Source: Meiothermus cerbereus DSM 11376 (lineage in GTDB: Bacteria; Deinococcota; Deinococci; Deinococcales; Thermaceae). Taken from it: a stretch of DNA of 64,000 nt. Positions 57,386 to 64,000 of the stretch are shown here, one piece after another. Location of the stretch: the NCBI RefSeq assembly GCF_000620065.1, contig NZ_JHVI01000007.1:95549-159548 (forward strand), in the 5' to 3' direction. Positions within the stretch are counted from its first letter, which is position 1; every line of letters starts with the position of its first letter. The position numbers and the translations under genes are program-made. The notes below the pieces were generated by a model. That model did not search any database and was not told where the DNA came from. It worked only from the letters and a program-made list of their open reading frames with translations.

Positions 57386-57603
57386 CACAGCCCTTCGCGC
57401 TCCTCAAACAGCCCCTGGGGGGGTCGCTCGAGGTCGCCCTCCCAGCTTCCCGCCAAGGCCAGGAAGGCCGCCGAGCGCTGCGGCGCTACCTGGGCCTCGA
57501 TCATCTCGCGCAGCAGCTCAGAGAGCTTCATACCCTTGGCCTTAGCCCGGCGCTCGAGTATCTGGTAGGTCGCTTCTTTTAGATAAGTCTGTACCTGTGG
57601 CAT
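57385..57603 (-). CDS. vapB: Antitoxin VapB
   Basis: 72 aa: MPQVQTYLKEATYQILERRAKAKGMKLSELLREMIEAQ is a ribbon-helix-helix DNA-binding domain; the C-terminal part would neutralise VapC. Its start ATG lies six bases after the -10 box of an AT-rich promoter, so a leaderless mRNA is predicted. Confidence 0.85.
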   Translation of the reverse strand: MPQVQTYLKEATYQILERRAKAKGMKLSELLREMIEAQVAPQRSAAFLALAGSWEGDLERPPQGLFEEREGL

Positions 57604-57609
57604 GCAAAT

Positions 57610-57637
57610 AGTATATATATAAATACCATATAGTCAA
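57610..57637 (-). promoter_or_regulatory. vapBC promoter and probable autoregulatory operator
   Basis: TTGACT (57637-57632), 16 bases, TATACT (57615-57610), then ATTTGC and the vapB ATG. The spacer has a TATGGTATTTATATATATAC stretch; imperfect inverted ATAGTAT/ATACCAT arms are a likely VapB operator. Confidence 0.65.
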
Positions 57638-58209
57638 AGCATCGCTAGGAAATTCCCTAGCATCTGCTTGCCCCCCTCGGTCAGCACCGACTCGGGGTGA
57701 AACTGCACCCCGTGGGTGGGGTAGCGTCGGTGGCGCAGGCCCATCACGGTACGGCCCCCAGCTTCGTCGTACCAGGCGTTGGCCTCGAGTTCCTCTGGTA
57801 AGTCTTCCACCACCAGCGAGTGGTAGCGGGTGGCGGTCAGGGGCGTGGGCAGCCCAGCGAAAACCCCGGTGCTATCGTGCGAGATGAGGCTGGTCTTACC
57901 GTGGACAATCACCTTGTGCCGCCGCACCCTGGCGCCAAAGGCTTCCCCAATGCTCTGGTGGCCCAGACAGACCCCCAGAATGGGGTACCTGGGGGCGTAG
58001 GCCCGGATCAGGGGCACCGAGAGCCCGGCCTCTTTGGGCGTACAGGGCCCTGGGCTCACCACGATGCCGTCGGGGTTGAACCCGGCGATGTCCTCGAGCC
58101 GGAACTGATCGTTGCGCCAGACCGTGACCCGGGCCCCCAGTTCGCCCAGGTACTGCACCAGGTTGTAGGTGAAGGAGTCGTAGTTATCAATCATCAGTAT
58201 CCGCTTCAC
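57634..58209 (-). CDS. trpG: Anthranilate synthase component II (glutamine amidotransferase)
   Basis: 191 aa from GTG 58209 (VKRILMIDNYDSFTYNLVQYLGEL). Class I amidotransferase with catalytic Cys81 in LGVCLGHQSIGEAFG and His/Glu in GVQFHPESVLTEGG. Gives ammonia to TrpE; may also serve PabA. GTGA overlaps the chorismate mutase stop, last in trpE-aroQ-trpG. Normal length. Confidence 0.93.
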   Translation of the reverse strand: MKRILMIDNYDSFTYNLVQYLGELGARVTVWRNDQFRLEDIAGFNPDGIVVSPGPCTPKEAGLSVPLIRAYAPRYPILGVCLGHQSIGEAFGARVRRHKVIVHGKTSLISHDSTGVFAGLPTPLTATRYHSLVVEDLPEELEANAWYDEAGGRTVMGLRHRRYPTHGVQFHPESVLTEGGKQMLGNFLAML

Positions 58210-58475
58210 AGCCCCGCCTCCCGCTTTTCCATAGCCACAAACTCAGCCAGGATGGTGCGGTAAATCCGCTCGGCCATACCGGGCGAGATGCCCTGGTGCT
58301 CGGCCATGTAGCGCACCTGGTGGATAATTTGCTCCTGGCGATCTCTGGCCTCAATCTGGGCCGGGCTTTGTTTGAGCCGGGCCGCCTCCCGGGCCAGCCG
58401 AGCACGCTGGGCCAGCAGCACCACGATGCGCGCATCTATGGCACTAATCTGCTGGTTAATGGCCTCGAGGTTCAT
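58206..58475 (-). CDS. Chorismate mutase, AroQ class
   Basis: 89 aa, MNLEAINQQISAIDARIVVLLAQRARLAREAARLKQ: the all-helical AroQ fold with N-terminal Arg (RI), the central Arg-Ala-Arg/Glu pattern and Lys34-type residue. It converts chorismate to prephenate for Phe/Tyr. Placement between trpE and trpG (ATGA overlap with trpE, GTGA with trpG) puts a competing chorismate branch under tryptophan control, an uncommon arrangement. Confidence 0.88.
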   Translation of the reverse strand: MNLEAINQQISAIDARIVVLLAQRARLAREAARLKQSPAQIEARDRQEQIIHQVRYMAEHQGISPGMAERIYRTILAEFVAMEKREAGL

Positions 58476-59887
58476 AGTCCCTCCTCGGCCAGCCGCACCG
58501 CCTTGAGCATGGCCTGGGCCTTGTTCAAGCACTCCTGGTACTCCGCGCTGGGGTTGGAGTCGTAGACCACCCCCGCTCCAGCCTGGATGTGAATCTGCTC
58601 CCTGGCAATCACAATGGTGCGTAGGGTCAGGGCCACGTCCATGTGGCCGTCATAGGCCAGGTAGCCAAAAGCGCCCCCATAGGCCCCCCGGCGGCTGGGC
58701 TCGAGCTCCTCAATAATCTCCATGGCCCGGATTTTGGGCGCCCCCGAAACCGTGCCCATAGGCAGTACCGCAGCCAGCGCATCGAGTGGGCTTTTGTCCT
58801 CGCAGAGCTCACCTTCTACCGTAGAAACAATGTGCATCACGTGGGAGTAGTTTTCCACCACCATGAGCTCTTTGGGGCGCACGCTGCCGTAGCGGCAGAC
58901 CCGGCCCAGGTCGTTGCGCGAAAGATCCACCAGCATCACGTGCTCGGCCCGCTCCTTCTCATCGGCCAGGAGTTCTTCGGCCAGGGCCCTGTCTTCGGCG
59001 GCATCCCGACCCCGCCGGCGGGTTCCGGCAATGGGGCGGGTAACCACCGTGCGCCCATCGGAGCGCAGCAGGCTTTCGGGGCTGCTGGAAACCAGGGTCA
59101 CTTCGCCCAGATCCAGAAAACCCATGTAGGGGCTGGGGTTAACCGAGCGCAGGGCACGGTAAATGGCGAAAGGGTGCACCCACAGCGGGGCGGAAAAGCG
59201 CAGCGAAGGCACCACCTGGAAAATATCCCCCGCCCGGATATATTCCAGCGCCCGCTCCACCATCTGTTCGTACTCGGCCTGGGACACGTTCTGGCTGAAG
59301 GTCGTGCGCCGTCCGGCCCGTTCGCCCGGTACACCCGGTAAGGGGCCTTGCAGTTTTTTCTCGGCCCAGGCGATGCGCTCCAGGGCCTGGGCCTTTTCTT
59401 CTTCCTGGGCCGGCGCCACAATGTGGAGCTGCTGTTTAAATTGGTCGAACACAATCAGCACCTCCGGCTCGACAAATAGCAGGTCGGGAATGCCCAGCAG
59501 GTCGGGCTTATGGGCCGGCAGCCGCTCGTAGTAGCGGATGAGGTCGTAGGCGGCATATCCCACCGCCCCACCCCAGAAGAGGGGCAGGTCGGGGTCGGGA
59601 GCGATGGGGCGGTGAACCGACTGGTACAGGGTACGCAGGGGATCCTGGGTGGGCAGCGGCTCACCGTCCAGGGTGAGTACCCCCTCCTTGAGCCGCCAGG
59701 TGTGCCGGGCCCCCACCCCCACAAAGCTCCAGCGGGCCCAGGCCTTGCCCCCTTCCACCGACTCCAGCAAAAAGCTGGGGGTGCTTTTCTCGGAAAGCTT
59801 CAAGTAGGCCGTGACGGGGGTCTCGAGATCGGCCAGTAGCGTTTTCTTGATGGGGATGGTGGGCTTGGCGGTGTGTGCAATGGGCAT
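58472..59887 (-). CDS. trpE: Anthranilate synthase component I
   Basis: 471 aa from ATG 59887, which has AAAAGGAGAAGAC upstream (longer frame to 60043 crosses the attenuator). Chorismate-binding domain with PSPYMGFLDLGEVTLVSSSPESLL, RPIAGTRRRGRDAAEDRALAEELLADEKERAEHVMLVDLSRNDLGRV and GTVSGAPKIRAMEIIEELEPSRRG (PIAGT and GAPKIRAM motifs). The Trp feedback motif near the N terminus is LLESVEGG (family LLES). Preceded by a Trp leader peptide and attenuator. Confidence 0.94.
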   Translation of the reverse strand: MPIAHTAKPTIPIKKTLLADLETPVTAYLKLSEKSTPSFLLESVEGGKAWARWSFVGVGARHTWRLKEGVLTLDGEPLPTQDPLRTLYQSVHRPIAPDPDLPLFWGGAVGYAAYDLIRYYERLPAHKPDLLGIPDLLFVEPEVLIVFDQFKQQLHIVAPAQEEEKAQALERIAWAEKKLQGPLPGVPGERAGRRTTFSQNVSQAEYEQMVERALEYIRAGDIFQVVPSLRFSAPLWVHPFAIYRALRSVNPSPYMGFLDLGEVTLVSSSPESLLRSDGRTVVTRPIAGTRRRGRDAAEDRALAEELLADEKERAEHVMLVDLSRNDLGRVCRYGSVRPKELMVVENYSHVMHIVSTVEGELCEDKSPLDALAAVLPMGTVSGAPKIRAMEIIEELEPSRRGAYGGAFGYLAYDGHMDVALTLRTIVIAREQIHIQAGAGVVYDSNPSAEYQECLNKAQAMLKAVRLAEEGL

Positions 59888-59903
59888 GTCTTCTCCTTTT
59901 GGC

Positions 59904-59936
59904 AATAAAAAGCCCCTGAGGAAAAGCCCCAGGGGG
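59904..59936 (-). terminator. trp attenuator terminator
   Basis: On the minus strand CCCCTG (59936-59931)-11 nt-CAGGGG (59918-59913) followed by CTTTTTATT, just before the trpE ribosome site. The alternate pairing of AGCCCTGGG (right at the leader stop codon) with CCCTGGGGCT (terminator 5' arm) is possible in nine pairs with two G-U pairs, which would be the antiterminator. Confidence 0.8.
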
Positions 59937-59960
59937 TAACGGATCGCTACCGTCCCAGGG

Positions 59961-60005
59961 CTATCCAGGCCACCACCAACCCTTGACGTGCGCGAACCGT
60001 AGCAT
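59961..60005 (-). CDS. trpL: trp leader peptide
   Basis: 14-aa ORF MLRFAHVKGWWWPG with three consecutive Trp codons (residues 10-12), stop TAG, 25 bases before the attenuator stem. The triple Trp and the terminator position are the classic layout of ribosome-stalling attenuation. The ATG is at 60005, divergent from the HAD gene. Confidence 0.8.
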   Translation of the reverse strand: MLRFAHVKGWWWPG

Positions 60006-60073
60006 CTGGTCTTAAGTCTGCGGCATGTAGGGCCAGATTGCAAGACGCTGCCCCAAAAGATACGCTGAGGTTC

Positions 60074-60847
60074 ATGCGCTGGCTCACCTTCGACCTCGAC
60101 GGCACCCTGGCCGACTGGCCTTTTCGCCGGCTGATGCGGCCTTATATGCAGGCTTTGCTAGTCCAGCCTGCTGTCCGCCAGGCCCTGCGCGAGGAGTACC
60201 TGCGGCGCCTGGCCCAGGGCGACCCCACGCGGGTCTACGACTGGGGCGATATTTACCAGGTCGTGCGGGAAAAACTGGGGCTTGCACAGGCTTTTCCCAA
60301 CATTACCCAGGTGCTGGCAGAAGCCGTCCTGGAGCCGGAGGTGCTCTACCCCGATGTGCCCGCCGGGCTAGCTGCTTTGCGCCAGCAGGGCTACCATATA
60401 GCGGTAGCCACCAATGGCCTGGCCAGGTACCAGCAGGTTCTGGTAGATAAGCTCAACATCGCCTATGAGCAGATGCTGGCCCCGGATATCTCACACGCCA
60501 TTAAGCCCGACCCGGCCTTCTGGAACCCCCTGCGAAGCCAGGTTCCGGAAGCCATTGTGCATGTGGGGGATTTGCTAAGCCAGGACATCTGGGGGGCCAA
60601 CGCGGCGGGCCTGACGGCGGTGTGGGTCTGGCGCAACATGCCCCCGGACTGGCAGGCGACCCCGGTGCCTGAGCGCACCCAGCGCCCCGACCTCGGCACA
60701 GTAATTGCAGCCAAGCTGCAAAGTGAGCTGGAAGAGCATGGCCTGGTGGCCTCCATCCGCCCCCAGACCCCTCCCCGGCCCAACTACATCGTGGCCGACC
60801 TGGCAGAGCTGGCGGTTCTGCTTAGCGGCCAGCAAACCGCCGTATAG
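60074..60847 (+). CDS. HAD-superfamily hydrolase
   Basis: 257 aa from ATG 60074 (MRWLTFDLDGTLADWPF). Motif I FDLDGTLA (catalytic Asp9 region), motif II VATNGLARY (near 116), motif III Lys KPDPAFW (near 148) and motif IV HVGDLLSQDIWGAN. HAD phosphatase of the GS-type or phosphoglycolate-like group. Substrate unknown. Divergent from the trp operon. The intergenic 60848-61020 shows no gene. Confidence 0.87.
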   Translation: MRWLTFDLDGTLADWPFRRLMRPYMQALLVQPAVRQALREEYLRRLAQGDPTRVYDWGDIYQVVREKLGLAQAFPNITQVLAEAVLEPEVLYPDVPAGLAALRQQGYHIAVATNGLARYQQVLVDKLNIAYEQMLAPDISHAIKPDPAFWNPLRSQVPEAIVHVGDLLSQDIWGANAAGLTAVWVWRNMPPDWQATPVPERTQRPDLGTVIAAKLQSELEEHGLVASIRPQTPPRPNYIVADLAELAVLLSGQQTAV

Positions 60848-61020
60848 TCATCCCAGCACCCAGCTGGGCCTGGCAGCAAACCCTTTTGATTACTTTGACT
60901 TTGGGGAATGCCCGTCCAAAGCACCGCAGCACACCCCCCTGGCCTTATCGCACCCTTACGCGGCCTCCCATCCGGGCGCTCAAAGCCCCCTCCGATTGAA
61001 TCCGGGAACCATGCCCGCTG

Positions 61021-62316
61021 CTACTTTCTCCTGCGTACCCGCATCGGCAGCCCCCCGTGGGCGCAGAGGGTGAAGTTGGGCTCGGGGCGGACAGGGGCCG
61101 GGCGGGCGAGCTCGAGGTCGAACTTTTGCAGTACGGTGGCCACAATCAGCTTGTACTCGAGGGTGGCGAAGCCCTGCCCAGTGCACACCCTGGGCCCCAG
61201 GCTGAAGGGGAAGTAGGCCCCGCGCGGCAGCGACTTCTCGAACTCCGGCGTCCAGCGCTCGGGCCGGAACTCGTCGGGGTGCTCGAAGAAGCGGGGGTCG
61301 CGGTGGGCGGCCCACTGGCTCATCACAATCTGGGTTTTGGGGGGAAGGCGCATACCCCCCAGCTCGAGCGCTTCTACGTTCTCGCGCCCGATGATCCAGA
61401 CCGGCGGGTACAGCCGCAGGCTTTCCTTAAAGACCTGATCCAGGTATGGCAGGCGCTGCACATCCTCGAAGCCGGGTAACTTGCCCAAGCTGTCTACTTC
61501 AGCCTTGAGCCTAGCCTTGACGGCGGGGTTCTGGTCGAGCAGGTACCAGGTCCAGATCAGGGCGTTGGCGGTGGTCTCGAGGCCCGCGGTAATGACGGTG
61601 AGCACCTCGTCGCGCAGTTGTCGGTCGGATAGCTCTACACCCGGCTGGCCCTGGGCTTCCAGCAGCATCGAGAGCAGGTCGTCGCCCAGGTCGCCCCGCT
61701 CACGCCGGTAGGCAATATGGCGGCTTACCATCTCGTTCAAGGCCCGTACCACCCGAATCCCATCGCGGTTCATGGCGGGGTGCCAGTCGGGCAGGTTGAG
61801 CCAGCCATAGACCATCTGCCCCACCACCTTCTGCCCCAGCATGATGGCCCGGTGCATAATCTCGCGGTCTTCGCCCGCCTCCACATCGAACATGCACTTG
61901 GCCACCACCCGCAGCGTGAGGGCGTTCATGTCCTCGTCGATGTGGCGAATTTCGCTGTTTTGCCAGTGCGAGAGCATCTCCTGGGTAAAGCGGCTCATCA
62001 CCTCGGCGTAGCCCTCGAGGCGCTTGTAGTGAAAGGCCGGGCGCATCAGGCGAACCTGCTGCTTCCAGAATTCCCCCTCGGAAAGCAAAATCCCGTTGCC
62101 CATGCCCCCGGCAAAAGCGCGGGTCATGTCGGACTTGTGGAACTCTTCAGCCCGCTCGATCAGCACCTCGCGGATCAGGTCGGGGTGGTTGAGAAAGACA
62201 ATTTCCTTGCCCGAGGCAAAGCGAAAGGTGGTGATGTCGGGGCTGGTGCGGGAGAGGTGTACAAAAAAAGCCAGCGGATCCTGGCGCAGCTCGAGTTCGG
62301 TGGGGTCGAGGGTCAT
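61021..62316 (-). CDS. Cytochrome P450 (carotenoid hydroxylase-like, CYP175A type)
   Basis: 431 aa, soluble P450. I-helix TAGLETTANALIW (near 238; AGxET), K-helix ExxR in KESLRLYPP, PERF region FRPERWTPEF, heme loop FPFSLGPRVCTGQGFATLEY with the Cys ligand near 378. The closest family I recall is CYP175A1 of Thermus, which hydroxylates beta-carotene; Meiothermus makes related carotenoids. The substrate is inferred. It precedes the 16S rRNA gene region. Confidence 0.86.
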   Translation of the reverse strand: MTLDPTELELRQDPLAFFVHLSRTSPDITTFRFASGKEIVFLNHPDLIREVLIERAEEFHKSDMTRAFAGGMGNGILLSEGEFWKQQVRLMRPAFHYKRLEGYAEVMSRFTQEMLSHWQNSEIRHIDEDMNALTLRVVAKCMFDVEAGEDREIMHRAIMLGQKVVGQMVYGWLNLPDWHPAMNRDGIRVVRALNEMVSRHIAYRRERGDLGDDLLSMLLEAQGQPGVELSDRQLRDEVLTVITAGLETTANALIWTWYLLDQNPAVKARLKAEVDSLGKLPGFEDVQRLPYLDQVFKESLRLYPPVWIIGRENVEALELGGMRLPPKTQIVMSQWAAHRDPRFFEHPDEFRPERWTPEFEKSLPRGAYFPFSLGPRVCTGQGFATLEYKLIVATVLQKFDLELARPAPVRPEPNFTLCAHGGLPMRVRRRK

Positions 62317-62375
62317 ATCACCAAGAGTCTACCGCTTCACCGCAAAACCAAAGCGCGTTTTCTTGTTCTTGCAGT

Positions 62376-62403
62376 AAAAAAACCCGCCCCTTGCGGGGCG
62401 GGT
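62376..62403 (-). terminator. Terminator of the 16S rRNA transcript
   Basis: ACCCGCCCC-TTGC-GGGGCGGGT hairpin; on the minus strand it is followed by a run of seven T. About 100 bases beyond the 16S 3' end, so the 16S transcript seems to stop here without a 23S. Confidence 0.85.
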
Positions 62404-62500
62404 CGAATCTTGGCGCAGGTTAGGCGAGTCTTCGCTTGCGCGAATGTCTGGTTCGGCTACGATGGCCGCCAGACTGGCGCCGCACGCGGCGCATGTAACT

Positions 62501-63996
<1,496 letters not shown>

Positions 63997-64000
63997 GCTC

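Overview
The window is about 63% GC, codes densely on both strands, and favours CTCGAG-type Glu/Leu codons. The last 1.5 kb is a near-complete 16S rRNA gene on the minus strand with Thermus/Deinococcus character. That gene, with a C-H-H type CsoR, a carotenoid-hydroxylase-like P450, leaderless -10-to-start spacings and a 16S gene not followed by 23S, points to a chromosome of Thermaceae, most likely Meiothermus or a close relative. The assignment is by recognition only.

Layout. 1-6.2 kb: end of rtcB, a MITE-like repeat, and a copper block (DUF305 protein, copA, csoR, copZ) followed by a lipoprotein. 6.3-9.1 kb: an arginine block (argF, an unlisted 56-aa small ORF, argC, a DsbA-like gene). 9.2-31 kb: ordinary housekeeping and metabolic genes (deoD, a PilT-type ATPase, moaB/mogA, alr, a nucleoside hydrolase and ribokinase pair, a transglutaminase, VanW, trmH, hisG, an MFS exporter with a divergent regulator, rsuA, HU, plsC, a sulfurtransferase, a UbiA-type prenyltransferase). 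31-36.5 kb: a serine-synthesis pair (serA plus a class V aminotransferase), two tandem DegV proteins and dtd. 36.6-41.1 kb: a ROK repressor followed by a sugar ABC transporter without its ATPase.

41.1-45.0 kb is the standout. A 3145-bp AT-richer segment carries a two-domain DNA methyltransferase gene and a gene for a predicted HhH-GPD-like, cysteine-rich protein. It ends in a textbook integron attC site on the correct strand. Its other end is a GTTGGGT core box that, in the excised circle, would pair perfectly with the R'' box of that attC. Beside it, divergently oriented as in an integron, lies a decayed integron integrase gene with an in-frame stop, the catalytic Arg changed to Cys, and the C-terminal third missing. 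I read this as a fossil chromosomal integron with one captured cassette encoding a candidate undescribed restriction/defence system.

45-64 kb: a secreted-protein operon, an M23 peptidase/beta-propeller fusion, gyrB, an LpxB-related gene with trpD, three family 2 glycosyltransferases, vapBC, a trpE-aroQ-trpG operon with a Trp-Trp-Trp leader peptide and attenuator, a HAD phosphatase, the P450 and 16S rRNA.

Four families of short repeats occur at two loci each. (1) A 48-bp unit is present as three in-frame copies inside copA and three inside trpD, inserted in opposite orientations so the same DNA encodes two different peptides; its hairpin stem shows compensatory changes. (2) A MITE-like element with 10-bp terminal inverted repeats lies at about 1.0 and 14.3 kb. 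(3) A hairpin-ended element with covarying arms lies at 14.4 and 51.6 kb. (4) An element begins exactly at the stop codon of two unrelated genes (6.3 and 15.9 kb).
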